Below, in pieces: positions 45,895-54,815 of a DNA stretch of 64,000 nucleotides. The DNA comes from an uncultured Bradyrhizobium sp. (lineage in GTDB: Bacteria > Pseudomonadota > Alphaproteobacteria > Rhizobiales > Xanthobacteraceae), in assembly GCF_936943645.1 (NCBI RefSeq), contig NZ_CAKZJO010000052.1, forward strand, positions 185,816-249,815, read 5' to 3'. Position 1 is the first letter of the stretch, and each line of letters starts with the position of its first letter. Both the position numbers and the translations under genes were made by a program. Below the pieces are notes generated by a model that was given only the letters and a program-made list of their open reading frames with translations, was not told the DNA's origin and made no database searches.

Positions 45895-47336
45895 TGCCCT
45901 ACATCACCCTCGACACCGAAACCGATTTCGACGGCTGGCGCAAAGCGGCGCGCAGTCTCGCGCTGCATCATGTGCAGCCCGCCGATGTCACCTGGACCGT
46001 GCCAGGCCGCGATGCGGAGCTGTTCGCACCGCAAGCGCCATCTCCGATCCTCGAGGTGAACGAAGGCACCTTCAGCGTATCAGGCAAATTCGTCGAACTG
46101 GCCCAGGCCGCAATCCTGCATCGCGATCCCGAGCGCTTTGCGATCCTCTATCGCCTGCTCTGGCGCCTGAAGGACAATCACGACCTCATCGACGTCGCGA
46201 CCGATGCCGATGTCGCGCAAGTCACTGCGATGGCCAGAGCGGTTCGTCGCGACGAGCACAAGATGCACGCCTTCGTCCGCTTCCGCGAGATCGGCAGGGA
46301 ACGCGAGGCGCATTACGTCGCCTGGTTCGAGCCGGAGCATCACATCGTCGAACTCGCCGCGCCGTTCTTCGCCAAGCGCTTCGCCGACATGCCCTGGTCG
46401 ATCCTGACGCCGGATCTCTGCGCGCATTGGGACGGGCACACGCTCTCGTTCACGCCGGGCGTCAGCAAGAGCGAAGCGCCAGGCGAAGACCGGCTGGAGG
46501 AAACCTGGCGGCGCTATTACGCCAGCATCTTCAATCCGGCCCGGCTCAAGGTGAAGGCGATGCAGGCCGAGATGCCGAAGAAATACTGGAGGAACCTGCC
46601 GGAGGCCTCGATCATTAAGCCCTTGATCGAGGACGCCGAGCGCATGACCGGCGCCATGATCGCCAACGCTGCAACCGATCCGCACAAGCCTCAGAAGCGG
46701 CCGGAGGCCCCGATGACCCGCAAGCCTGCCGCCAACGATCTCGACGCGCTCCGCGAGGAGGCCGCCCATTGCCGCGCCTGCCCGCTCTACAAGGACGCGA
46801 CCCAGACCGTGTTCGGCGAGGGCCCCGGGAATGCCAACATCATGCTGGTCGGCGAGCAACCCGGCGACAAGGAAGACCTCGCCGGCCATCCCTTCGTCGG
46901 CCCGGCCGGCCAGATGCTGGACCGTGCGCTGGAGGAAGCCGGTGTCGACCGCAAGAAGGTCTACGTCACCAACGCCGTGAAGCACTTCAAATTCGTGCCG
47001 CGCGGAAAGATCCGCCTGCACCAGAAGCCGAACACGCCGGAGATCCGGGCGTGCCGGCAATGGTATGAGCGCGAAGTCGCCGCGGTCCAGCCCGATCTGA
47101 TCGTGGCAATGGGGGCCACCGCTGCGCAAAGCGTGTTCGGCAAGATCACTCCGATCGGCAAGACCCGCGGCCGGCTCATCGACCTCGAAGACGGACGCAA
47201 GGCGCTGGTGACGGTGCATCCGTCCTATCTACTGCGGCTGCCCGATCCGGAAGCCAAGGCGCTGGAATATCGGCGCTTTGTCGAAGATCTGAAGATCGCT
47301 GCCGGGCTGCAGAGGAAAGCCGCGCACGCCGCCTGA
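45894..47336 (+). CDS. udgX: DUF4130 (TIGR03915) - UdgX uracil-DNA binding fusion protein
   Basis: A 480-residue fusion. Residues 1 to about 255 are the DUF4130 'DNA metabolism' domain (EVNEGTFSVSGKFVELAQAA; KKYWRNLPEASIIKPLIEDA). Residues about 283-475 are a UdgX-type family-4-like uracil-DNA glycosylase: FeS-ligand CRACPLY, motif GEQPGDKEDLAGHPFVGPAG near 320, and VHPSYLLR near 441. The UdgX loop KRRIH is KIRLH here (372-376), keeping His376, the residue that in Mycobacterium UdgX becomes covalently linked to uracil-excised DNA. It is translationally coupled to the radical-SAM gene. Confidence 0.92.
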   Translation: MPYITLDTETDFDGWRKAARSLALHHVQPADVTWTVPGRDAELFAPQAPSPILEVNEGTFSVSGKFVELAQAAILHRDPERFAILYRLLWRLKDNHDLIDVATDADVAQVTAMARAVRRDEHKMHAFVRFREIGREREAHYVAWFEPEHHIVELAAPFFAKRFADMPWSILTPDLCAHWDGHTLSFTPGVSKSEAPGEDRLEETWRRYYASIFNPARLKVKAMQAEMPKKYWRNLPEASIIKPLIEDAERMTGAMIANAATDPHKPQKRPEAPMTRKPAANDLDALREEAAHCRACPLYKDATQTVFGEGPGNANIMLVGEQPGDKEDLAGHPFVGPAGQMLDRALEEAGVDRKKVYVTNAVKHFKFVPRGKIRLHQKPNTPEIRACRQWYEREVAAVQPDLIVAMGATAAQSVFGKITPIGKTRGRLIDLEDGRKALVTVHPSYLLRLPDPEAKALEYRRFVEDLKIAAGLQRKAAHAA

Positions 47337-47435
47337 TCAGTGGTGGGAAAACGGCCTTCAACCGCCGCTTGTCATCCGGCCTTCAAATCCATCGCAGACA
47401 ATGCCCTTCAACTGCAAGTGAAGGGGCGTCCAGAC

Positions 47436-49064
47436 ATGACCGATGTTGCATTCGACCGCGCGGTAGCCGATCCCGCGCCCGTCCAGCCGGCCTCACGGCC
47501 AAATCTCGACAAGGGCTTCAATCCGCTGACGATGATCCTGTTCTTCGGGATCCTCGCCGCGGGCCTGCTGTTCGTCGCCTACAGCATCTATGTCGACGTC
47601 AATGCCACCGGCACGAAAGTGACGACCTATCTGCCCTACATCCTATTGCTCGTCGCGCTGCTGATCGCGCTCGGCTTCGAATTCGTCAACGGCTTCCACG
47701 ACACCGCCAATGCGGTCGCGACCGTGATCTACACACATTCGCTGCCGGCTGAAGTCGCGGTGATGTGGTCGGGCTTCTTCAACTTCCTCGGCGTGCTGCT
47801 GTCCTCCGGCGCGGTCGCCTTCGGCATCGTCTCGCTGCTGCCGGTCGAGCTGATCCTCCAGGTCGGCTCCAGCGCCGGCTTCGCCATGGTGTTCGCGCTG
47901 CTGATCGCCGCGATCCTGTGGAACCTCGGCACCTGGTTCTTTGGTCTGCCCGCCTCCTCCTCGCACACGCTGATCGGCTCGATCATCGGCGTCGGCATCG
48001 CCAACGCCGTCATGCGCGGCCGCGACGGCACCTCGGGCGTGGACTGGAGCAAGGCCACCGAGATCGGCTACGCGCTGCTGCTGTCGCCGCTGGTCGGCTT
48101 TGCCTGCGCCGCCGTGCTGCTGCTCGTGCTCAAATTCGTCGTGCGCAACCCCGCGCTCTATGCCGCGCCCGAAGGCAACAAGGCGCCGCCGTTGTGGATC
48201 CGCGGCCTGCTGATCGCGACCTGCACCGGCGTCAGCTTCGCGCACGGCTCCAACGACGGCCAGAAGGGCATGGGCCTGATCATGCTGATCCTGATCGGCA
48301 CCGTGCCGACCGCCTACGCGCTCAACCGCGCGCTGCCGGAATCCCAGGTCGTCCAGTTCCAGAAGACCTCGGATGCCGCCTCCAAGGTGATCGCGGCCAA
48401 AGGCGCCGGCCACAGCATCATCGGCGATCCCCGCCCCGCCGTGACGCAATACATCGCGCTGCATCAGATCAACGAGGGCACCTATCCTTCGCTCGCCGTG
48501 CTGGTGAAGGACGTCGGCGATCAGGTCGCCAAATACGGCACCTTGAACAAGGTCCCTGCGGAAGCCGTCGGCAACACCCGCAACGACATGTACATGACCT
48601 CGGAAGCGATCCGGTTCCTGATGAAGGACAAGGAGAACGATCTCAACAAGGAGGAGATCGCGACCCTGAACGCCTACAAGGGTTCGCTCGACGCGGCCAC
48701 CAAGTTCATTCCGAACTGGGTGAAGATCGCGGTTGCCATCGCGCTCGGCCTCGGCACCATGATCGGCTGGAAGCGCATCGTCGTCACCGTCGGCGAGAAG
48801 ATCGGCAAGAGCCATCTCACCTACGCGCAGGGCGCCTCCGCCGAGCTCGTGGCGGCCGCAACGATCGGCGCGGCCGACGTATTCGGCCTGCCGGTCTCCA
48901 CCACCCACGTGCTGTCGTCCGGCGTCGCCGGCACGATGGCCGCGAATGGCTCGGGCCTGCAATGGTCCACGATCCGTAACCTGCTGATGGCCTGGGTGCT
49001 GACGCTGCCCTGCGCGATCATGCTGTCGGCCACGCTCTACGTGATCTTCTCGCGGGTGTTCTGA
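47436..49064 (+). CDS. pit: Inorganic phosphate transporter, Pit family
   Basis: A 542-residue low-affinity phosphate/proton symporter of the inner membrane. It has both Pit half-repeats: GFEFVNGFHDTANAVATVIY (about 83-102) with LPASSSHTLIGSIIGVG, and SFAHGSNDGQKGMGLIMLIL with GLPVSTTHVLSSGVAG. A long soluble loop (about 300-430) lies between the halves, as in PitA. The ATG at 47436 follows GAAGGGG; the frame upstream to 47340 is not needed. Pit proteins carry metal-phosphate. No phoU-like partner precedes it. Confidence 0.93.
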   Translation: MTDVAFDRAVADPAPVQPASRPNLDKGFNPLTMILFFGILAAGLLFVAYSIYVDVNATGTKVTTYLPYILLLVALLIALGFEFVNGFHDTANAVATVIYTHSLPAEVAVMWSGFFNFLGVLLSSGAVAFGIVSLLPVELILQVGSSAGFAMVFALLIAAILWNLGTWFFGLPASSSHTLIGSIIGVGIANAVMRGRDGTSGVDWSKATEIGYALLLSPLVGFACAAVLLLVLKFVVRNPALYAAPEGNKAPPLWIRGLLIATCTGVSFAHGSNDGQKGMGLIMLILIGTVPTAYALNRALPESQVVQFQKTSDAASKVIAAKGAGHSIIGDPRPAVTQYIALHQINEGTYPSLAVLVKDVGDQVAKYGTLNKVPAEAVGNTRNDMYMTSEAIRFLMKDKENDLNKEEIATLNAYKGSLDAATKFIPNWVKIAVAIALGLGTMIGWKRIVVTVGEKIGKSHLTYAQGASAELVAAATIGAADVFGLPVSTTHVLSSGVAGTMAANGSGLQWSTIRNLLMAWVLTLPCAIMLSATLYVIFSRVF

Positions 49065-49077
49065 AGACCGCTCCACT

Positions 49078-49223
49078 CCCTCTCCCCGTCCTTACGGGGA
49101 GAGGGTTGGGGTGAGGGGCTGCTTCCGCAATCACGATGGGAGATGGACTCGCGGAGAGTCCCCCTCACCCGGAATCCGCGCTACGCGCGCATTCCGACCT
49201 CTCCCCGCAAGCGGGGCGAGGTG
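49078..49223. repeat. Hairpin-rich dispersed repeat after pit
   Basis: CCCTCTCCCCGTCC..GGGGAGAGGG (49078-49105) forms a strong hairpin, followed by GGTGAGGGG..CCCCTCACC arms and a final CCTCTCCCCGC..GCGGGGCGAGG hairpin. It is related to the element at 12814-13004 and fills the gap between two convergent genes, where it could also stop transcription. Confidence 0.8.
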
Positions 49224-49233
49224 AAAAGAAGAG

Positions 49234-50406
49234 TTAAGACGCCGCCAGCGATTCCTCGACCAGCTTCACCCAGTACGACGTGCCGAACACGATCGCCTCG
49301 TCGTTGAAATTGTAGGCGGGGTGATGCAGACCGGCGCTGTCGCCGTTGCCGCAGAAGATGAACGCGCCAGGGCGCGCTTCCAGCATGTAGGCGAAATCCT
49401 CGCCGCCCATCAGCGGCGGCATCTCGTGCACATTGGCGTCCCCGGCGACCTGCTTGGCGATACGGCGCGCCACCTCGGTCTCCGCGGCATGGTTGTTCAC
49501 GACCGGATAGTTGCGCTTGTAGTGCAGATCGATCTTGGCGCCGGTGATCTGCGCCACCCCGGCGACCACCTCGTGCACGCGCTTCTCGACGAGCTTGCGC
49601 ACCTCGGGCGAGAGCGTGCGGATCGTGCCCTTCAGCGTCGCCGTCTGCGGAATCACGTTGCGGGCGTTGCCGGCGTGGAATTCGCAGATCGAGATCACCG
49701 CCGATTCCAGGGGATCGACACTGCGTGCGACGATCGACTGCAGCGCCGTGATCACCTGCGCGCCGACCAGCACGGAATCGATGCATTTGTGCGGACGCGC
49801 GGCATGGCCGCCGAGGCCTTCGATGTTGATGTCGACCTCGTCGGTCGCTGCCATGATCGGGCCCGGCCGGATCGCGAACGAGCCGATCGGGATCCCCGGG
49901 CCGTTGTGCATGCCGTAGACCTGCTCGATGCCGAAGCGCTCCATCAGGCCGTCCTTGACCATGGCCGCGCCGCCGGCGCCGCCTTCCTCGGCCGGCTGGA
50001 AGATCACGATCGCATCGCCGGCGAAGTTGCGGGTCTCGGCGAGGTAACGGGCTGCCCCCAGCAGCATCGCGGTATGGCCGTCATGGCCGCAGGCGTGCAT
50101 CTTGCCCGGGGTTTTGGAGGCATAAGGCAGGTTGGTCTGCTCCTCGACCGGCAGCGCATCCATGTCGGCGCGCAGGCCGATCACCTTGAGCCCATCACCG
50201 GCCGGCTTGCTGCCCTTGATCACGCCGACCACGCCGGTCTGGCCCATGCCGGTCACGACCTCGTCGCAGCCGAACTCGCGCAGCCGATCGGCCACGAATG
50301 CTGCAGTGCGGTGGACGTCATAGAGCAGCTCGGGATGTTCATGGATGTCCCGGCGCCAGGCCTGAATATCGGGTTGGAGGTCGGCGACGCGGTTCACGAT
50401 GGGCAT
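49234..50406 (-). CDS. M20 family amidohydrolase (aminoacylase/hippurate hydrolase-like)
   Basis: A 390-residue M20 metallopeptidase that hydrolyses N-acyl amino acids or similar amides. The metal motifs are intact: GLRADMDALPVEE (about 82-94), HACGHDGHTAMLLGAARYL (about 105-123, with the Cys ligand), and IFQPAEEGGAGGAAM. EGLGGHAARPH is the dimerisation-domain His segment. The ATG at 50406 (MPIVNRVADL) is preferred over one 33 nt upstream. It is divergent from the GMC oxidoreductase across a 213-bp repeat-containing gap. Confidence 0.92.
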   Translation of the reverse strand: MPIVNRVADLQPDIQAWRRDIHEHPELLYDVHRTAAFVADRLREFGCDEVVTGMGQTGVVGVIKGSKPAGDGLKVIGLRADMDALPVEEQTNLPYASKTPGKMHACGHDGHTAMLLGAARYLAETRNFAGDAIVIFQPAEEGGAGGAAMVKDGLMERFGIEQVYGMHNGPGIPIGSFAIRPGPIMAATDEVDINIEGLGGHAARPHKCIDSVLVGAQVITALQSIVARSVDPLESAVISICEFHAGNARNVIPQTATLKGTIRTLSPEVRKLVEKRVHEVVAGVAQITGAKIDLHYKRNYPVVNNHAAETEVARRIAKQVAGDANVHEMPPLMGGEDFAYMLEARPGAFIFCGNGDSAGLHHPAYNFNDEAIVFGTSYWVKLVEESLAAS

Positions 50407-50499
50407 GGAGGGTCTCGAGCTTTGTTGAAAATGCAGCACTGTCTACCATGCAAGCCACAGTCCACCCAACTGCCCGGGATCGTGGTCTAGCCCTGCCCG

Positions 50500-50600
50500 C
50501 CCGGCATGGCCGGGCTTGTCTCAAACTTGTCTTGGCCATCCACGTCTGACTATTAGGGCAGAAAGTGCGTGGATGCCCGGGACAAGCCCGGGCCTGACGT
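50500..50600. repeat. Dispersed inverted repeat between M20 and GMC genes
   Basis: GCCCGGC/GCCGGGC (50500-50516) forms the left hairpin; CATCCACG (50539-50545 region) pairs with CGTGGATG (50569-50576); CCCGGGACAAGCCCGGG lies at the right. The whole unit is a roughly 100-bp palindrome ending 20 bp before the GMC start codon. Confidence 0.72.
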
Positions 50601-50619
50601 CCATTGGGGTGGAAGCAGG

Positions 50620-52239
50620 ATGCCAAGACGGCTCGAAGGTGAATTTGACTACATCGTCGTCGGGGCCGGCACCGCCGGCTGCATCGTTGCCAATCGGCTC
50701 TCGGCCGAGCCCAAGAACCGCGTGCTCGTCCTTGAAGCCGGCGGCGACGACAACTGGATCTGGTTCCACATCCCCGTCGGTTACCTCTTCGCGATCGGCA
50801 ATCCGCGCTCGGACTGGATGTTCAAGACCGAGTCCGAGCCGGGCCTGAACGGCCGCGCGCTCTCCTATCCCCGCGGCAAGGTGATCGGCGGCTGCTCGGC
50901 GATCAACGCCATGATCTCGATGCGCGGTCAGGCCGCCGACTACGATCATTGGCGCCAGCTCGGCATGACCGGCTGGGGTTACGATGACGTGCTGCCGCTG
51001 TTCAAGCGGCTGGAGGATCACTTCCTGGGCGCCAGCGAGCATCACGGCGCCGGTGGCGGCTGGCGCATCGAAGCGCCGCGGCTGTCCTGGGACGTTCTCG
51101 ATGCCGTCGGCGATGCCGCGGAGGAGATGGGCATCAAGCGCATCCCCGATTTCAATACCGGTGACAACGAAGGCACGAGCTATTTCCACGTCAACCAGAA
51201 GCGCGGCCGGCGCTGGTCCTCGGCGCGCGGCTTCCTCAAGCCGGCATTGAATCGTCCCAACCTCCGGCTCGAGAAGCACGTGCTGGTCGACGGTCTCATC
51301 ATCGAGCAGGGCCGCGCGGTCGGCGTGCGCTTCATCCAGAACGGCGAGATCGTCGAGGCGCGCGCGAAGCGCGAGGTGATCCTCTCGGCCGGTTCGATCG
51401 GCTCGGTGCAGGTGCTGCATCGCTCCGGCATCGGCCCGGCCGACTGGCTGTCGCCGCTCGGCATCGACATCGTGATGGACAAGCCCGGTGTGGGGCGCAA
51501 CCTGCAGGACCACCTGCAGCAGCGCGCGATCTACAAGGTCGAGGGCGTGCGCACGCTGAACGAGACCTATTACAATCTGTTCCGCCGCGGCCTGATGGGG
51601 CTCGACTATGCCTTTCGCCGTCGCGGCCCCCTGACCATGGCGCCGTCGCAACTCGGCATCTTCACGCGCTCGGACACGACGCGCGCGCGTGCCAACATCC
51701 AGTTCCACGTGCAGCCGTTGTCGCTCGACAAGTTCGGCGATCCGCTGCACCGCTTCCCCGCCATCACCGTCAGCGCCTGCAATCTGCAGCCGACCTCGCG
51801 CGGCACCGTGCGGCTGCGTTCGGCGAGCCCCGACGAGAAACCGATCATCGCGCCAAACTACCTGTCGACCGACGACGACCGCCAGGTCGGCGCCGACGCC
51901 ATCCGCACCACGCGCCGCCTGATGCAGCAGAAGGCGCTGGCAAAATATCGCCCGAGCGAATATCTGCCCGGCCCCACCGTCGGCGACGACGATGCCTCGC
52001 TGGCCAGAGCCGCGGGCGACATCGGCACCACCATCTTCCATCCCGTCGGCACGGCGAAGATGGGCGCAGTCAGCGATCCCATGGCGGTCGTCGACGAGCG
52101 CCTGCGCTTCTACGGCCTCGACGGCCTGCGCATCGTCGATGCCTCGATCATGCCGACCATCACCTCCGGCAACACCAACACGCCGACCGCGATGATCGCC
52201 GAGAAGGGCGCGACGATGATTCTGGAGGATGCGAAGTAG
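50620..52239 (+). CDS. GMC-family FAD oxidoreductase
   Basis: A 539-residue FAD-dependent alcohol or choline dehydrogenase-like enzyme. The FAD motif is VVGAGTAGCIVANRLS (about 13-28). Both GMC signatures are present: GKVIGGCSAINAMISMRG and ILSAGSIGSVQVLHRSGIG. The C-terminal FHPVGTAKMG and SGNTNTPTAMIAEKGA include the active-site His and Asn. The substrate cannot be read. The ATG at 50620 follows GGTGGAAGCAGG; the upstream in-frame extension is repeat sequence. The alpha/beta hydrolase begins 12 bp downstream, likely co-transcribed. Confidence 0.93.
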   Translation: MPRRLEGEFDYIVVGAGTAGCIVANRLSAEPKNRVLVLEAGGDDNWIWFHIPVGYLFAIGNPRSDWMFKTESEPGLNGRALSYPRGKVIGGCSAINAMISMRGQAADYDHWRQLGMTGWGYDDVLPLFKRLEDHFLGASEHHGAGGGWRIEAPRLSWDVLDAVGDAAEEMGIKRIPDFNTGDNEGTSYFHVNQKRGRRWSSARGFLKPALNRPNLRLEKHVLVDGLIIEQGRAVGVRFIQNGEIVEARAKREVILSAGSIGSVQVLHRSGIGPADWLSPLGIDIVMDKPGVGRNLQDHLQQRAIYKVEGVRTLNETYYNLFRRGLMGLDYAFRRRGPLTMAPSQLGIFTRSDTTRARANIQFHVQPLSLDKFGDPLHRFPAITVSACNLQPTSRGTVRLRSASPDEKPIIAPNYLSTDDDRQVGADAIRTTRRLMQQKALAKYRPSEYLPGPTVGDDDASLARAAGDIGTTIFHPVGTAKMGAVSDPMAVVDERLRFYGLDGLRIVDASIMPTITSGNTNTPTAMIAEKGATMILEDAK

Positions 52240-52251
52240 CATCGCGTCTTC

Positions 52252-53133
52252 ATGATCACCCCGCACCGCTTTTCCATCGGCCCCGCCGGCGCAGAGATCG
52301 CCATGTTGCAGTGGGGCGAGAGCGGCAAGCCGCCTGCCCTCCTCGTGCACGGCACCGGTTTCGTCGCCGCCGTCTGGGACGAGGTCGCGCGCGAGCTTGC
52401 ATCGACCTACACGGTCTATGCGCTCGACCGCCGCGGTCATGGCGCCAGCCACAAGCCGAACGCATATCATTTCCTGGATTATGCCGAAGACGTCTGCCGG
52501 GTGATCGACGCGCTCGGGCTGCGCGACGTCTACGGGATCGGCCATAGCGCGGGTGCGACCGATCTCCTGCTCGCGGCAAGGCTCTTGCCCAGGCGTTTCA
52601 CGCGTCTGTTCGTGATGGAGCCCACCGTCATGGACCCGCGCGCGGCGCGCTCGGATGTATTGAACGATGAATCCATCGCCCGCGTACAAGGCACGTTGCG
52701 CCGACGGGCCGAGTTCGAGAGTGCCGAGGCTGTATTCGAGCGTTACCGCACAGCACCTGCGTTTGCGGATTGGACCAAGGCCTCGTTACGCGCCTATGTA
52801 CGCCACGGCTTCACGAAGCTCGACGACGGCCGGGTGCGGCTCTGCTGCACGCCGGAGATCGAATCGACTATCCTGCGCCCGATCTACGAGGCGATGGAGC
52901 AGGTTTACGTCGGCGATATCAGAGGCAATCCGTTTGGCTTGCTCGCTGAGCTCGACTGCCCGGTGCGCGTGACGACGGCCGCCAAGTCGGGACCGATCTA
53001 CAAGGCGATGGCAGCGCGCGCGGTGTCGTTGATCCCACAGGTAAGCACTCTGGTCTTTCAGGACGCCGGACATTGCGTGGCGCAGGAAGTGCCCACGGCT
53101 GTCGTGAAGGCCGTGCGCGAGTTCGCAGAGTAA
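52252..53133 (+). CDS. Alpha/beta hydrolase
   Basis: A 293-residue alpha/beta hydrolase. The oxyanion-hole HGTG is at 33-36, the nucleophile elbow GHSAG at 97-101 (Ser99), and the late catalytic His in FQDAGHCVAQE near 275. ALDRRGHGAS is the strand-4 motif. Size and motifs fit esterases or C-C hydrolases; no substrate is clear. Its place right after the GMC gene suggests the two act on one pathway, which is inferred. Confidence 0.9.
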   Translation: MITPHRFSIGPAGAEIAMLQWGESGKPPALLVHGTGFVAAVWDEVARELASTYTVYALDRRGHGASHKPNAYHFLDYAEDVCRVIDALGLRDVYGIGHSAGATDLLLAARLLPRRFTRLFVMEPTVMDPRAARSDVLNDESIARVQGTLRRRAEFESAEAVFERYRTAPAFADWTKASLRAYVRHGFTKLDDGRVRLCCTPEIESTILRPIYEAMEQVYVGDIRGNPFGLLAELDCPVRVTTAAKSGPIYKAMAARAVSLIPQVSTLVFQDAGHCVAQEVPTAVVKAVREFAE

Positions 53134-53138
53134 GTCTC

Positions 53139-53267
53139 GTGCCCCGGACGCAGCGCAGCACGAAGTGATGCGCTGCTGAGCCGGGGCCCATCTCGCGGCG
53201 CGCCGTGCGGCTTTCTGGGTCCCGGCTCTGCGGAGCAGCGTTGCACGCTGCACCGCGTCCGGGACAC
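53139..53267. repeat. Dispersed repeat (GTGTCCCGGACGC family), copy 1
   Basis: Ends GTGCCCCGGACGC (53139-53151) and GCGTCCGGGACAC (53255-53267) pair with one mismatch. An inner pair is AGCCGGGGCCCA and TGGGTCCCGGCT. A second copy occupies 63765-63918. It lies in the 248-bp gap before the metallophosphoesterase operon. Confidence 0.85.
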
Positions 53268-53381
53268 GAAACCACCTCACGACGCCGCCCCTCACGAAAT
53301 CGTCATCACATCCGGGAATAAGACCCCGCCTCCCCCGATCACCTCCCCGAAGCCCACTTCCGGGCAAGAGGAGACGTTGCG

Positions 53382-54326
53382 ATGAGCGGACACGATCATG
53401 GAGGCGACGGCGTCAGCCGCCGCAATGTGCTGGAATGCATGACCTGGGCCGGCACCGGGGTGCTCTGGACCGTCACGGGCGGCGTGCCGCGCTCGCTCGG
53501 CATCATCGATTCCGCGCAGGCTGCAACCGCCGCGGCGCCCGGCATGACCTTCCTCCAGATCAGCGACAGCCATGTCGGCTTCGACAAGCCGGCCAATCCC
53601 AACGCGCTCGGCACGCTGGAGGAGGCCGTGGGCAAGATCAACGCGATGCCGGCAAAGCCCTCCTTCATGATCCACACCGGCGACATCACGCATCTGTCGA
53701 AAGCCGCCGAGTTCGACAATGCCGAGCGCATCATCTCGCAGAGCAAGCTCGACGTGCACTACGTCCCGGGTGAGCATGACTTCCTCGACGAGGAGGTGAA
53801 ACTCTATCGCGAGCGCTATGGCCGCGGCACCAAGGGCCACGGCTGGTATTCGTTCGACGCCGGTGGCGTGCACTTCGTCGGCCTCGTCAACGTCGTCGAC
53901 CTCAAGGCCGGCGGGCTCGGCAATCTCGGCGCCGAGCAGCTCGCCTGGCTCGAGGACGATCTGCGCGGCAAGTCGAAATCGACGCCCATCGTGCTGTTCG
54001 CGCACATCCCGCTCTGGACCGTCTATCCCGAATGGGGCTGGGGCACCGAGGATGGCGGCCGCGCGCTCGAATACGTCAAGGGCTTTGGTTCGGTCACCGT
54101 GCTCAACGGCCACATCCACCAGGTGATGCAGAAGGTCGAGGGCAACGTCACCTTCCACACCGCGCGCTCCACTGCCTTCCCGCAGCCGGCGCCCGGAGCC
54201 GCGCCTTCACCCGGACCGATGAAGGTCGAGGACGCAAAACTCCGCTCCATGCTCGGCGTCGCCAGCATCAACTTCAAGCAGAACGAGCAGCGGCTGGCGA
54301 TCATCGACACGCCGCTCCAGGGCTAA
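53382..54326 (+). CDS. Tat-exported metallophosphoesterase
   Basis: A 314-residue calcineurin-like phosphoesterase. The N-terminus (GVSRRNVLECMTWAGTGVLW) is a Tat signal. Metal motifs are DSH (62-64), GD (100-101), GEHD (130-133), H208 (AHIP) and GHIH (243-246). The third motif is normally GNHD/E; here Asn is Glu131, which could alter the metal site or be a subfamily trait. GGAGAC precedes the ATG. It heads an apparent operon with a cupredoxin, an ECF sigma factor and its anti-sigma factor. Confidence 0.9.
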   Translation: MSGHDHGGDGVSRRNVLECMTWAGTGVLWTVTGGVPRSLGIIDSAQAATAAAPGMTFLQISDSHVGFDKPANPNALGTLEEAVGKINAMPAKPSFMIHTGDITHLSKAAEFDNAERIISQSKLDVHYVPGEHDFLDEEVKLYRERYGRGTKGHGWYSFDAGGVHFVGLVNVVDLKAGGLGNLGAEQLAWLEDDLRGKSKSTPIVLFAHIPLWTVYPEWGWGTEDGGRALEYVKGFGSVTVLNGHIHQVMQKVEGNVTFHTARSTAFPQPAPGAAPSPGPMKVEDAKLRSMLGVASINFKQNEQRLAIIDTPLQG

Positions 54327-54340
54327 GGTGGAAGCTGACA

Positions 54341-54673
54341 ATGAAGACTCTCAACCGCCGCGACTTCGGTGTCGACCTCGGTCTCGCTTTGGCCGCGGCC
54401 ATCCTGCTGCCTGCAACAGCCCGTGCCGACGATCTGGAGGTTCATATCGACAATTTCGTTTTCCAGCCGGCCGAGCTCAAGATCAAGGTCGGCACCACCG
54501 TGACCTGGACCAACCGTGACGATATTCCTCACACCGTGGTCTCGGCCGGCAAGTTCAGGTCCAAGACCCTGGACACCGACGACAAGTTCTCGTTCACCTT
54601 CACCAACGCGGGCGACTACAAGTATTTTTGTTCGTTGCACCCGCACATGACGGGGATGATCAAGGTTGAGTAA
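54341..54673 (+). CDS. Cupredoxin (type 1 copper protein)
   Basis: A 110-residue exported blue-copper protein of the plastocyanin/amicyanin type. A twin-Arg start (LNRRDFGVDLGLALAAAILL) is cleaved near ARA-DD. Copper ligands are His64 (DIPHTVV), Cys97, His100 and Met103 (FCSLHPHMTGM). It should carry electrons in the periplasm. It sits 14 nt after the metallophosphoesterase and before the sigma gene, so it belongs to the same operon. Confidence 0.92.
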   Translation: MKTLNRRDFGVDLGLALAAAILLPATARADDLEVHIDNFVFQPAELKIKVGTTVTWTNRDDIPHTVVSAGKFRSKTLDTDDKFSFTFTNAGDYKYFCSLHPHMTGMIKVE

Positions 54674-54815
54674 CGTCTCCAACCAAGGCATCAACGTCTT
54701 GCCCGGCCGGTGGTCCCACGCCGGCCGGGCTCGTGCGCCTTCGGTCGTGCACCCGACCGGCACGAACAGGGACGAAACGAAGCCGCAAGCAGGACAAGAG
54801 GCAAAGCGAGGAGCG

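Noticed and set aside
54666..54815. A 50-codon N-terminal extension of the third ECF sigma gene
   Set aside because: A GAGGAG site directly precedes the ATG at 54816, where the sigma domain begins; the extension is low-complexity.
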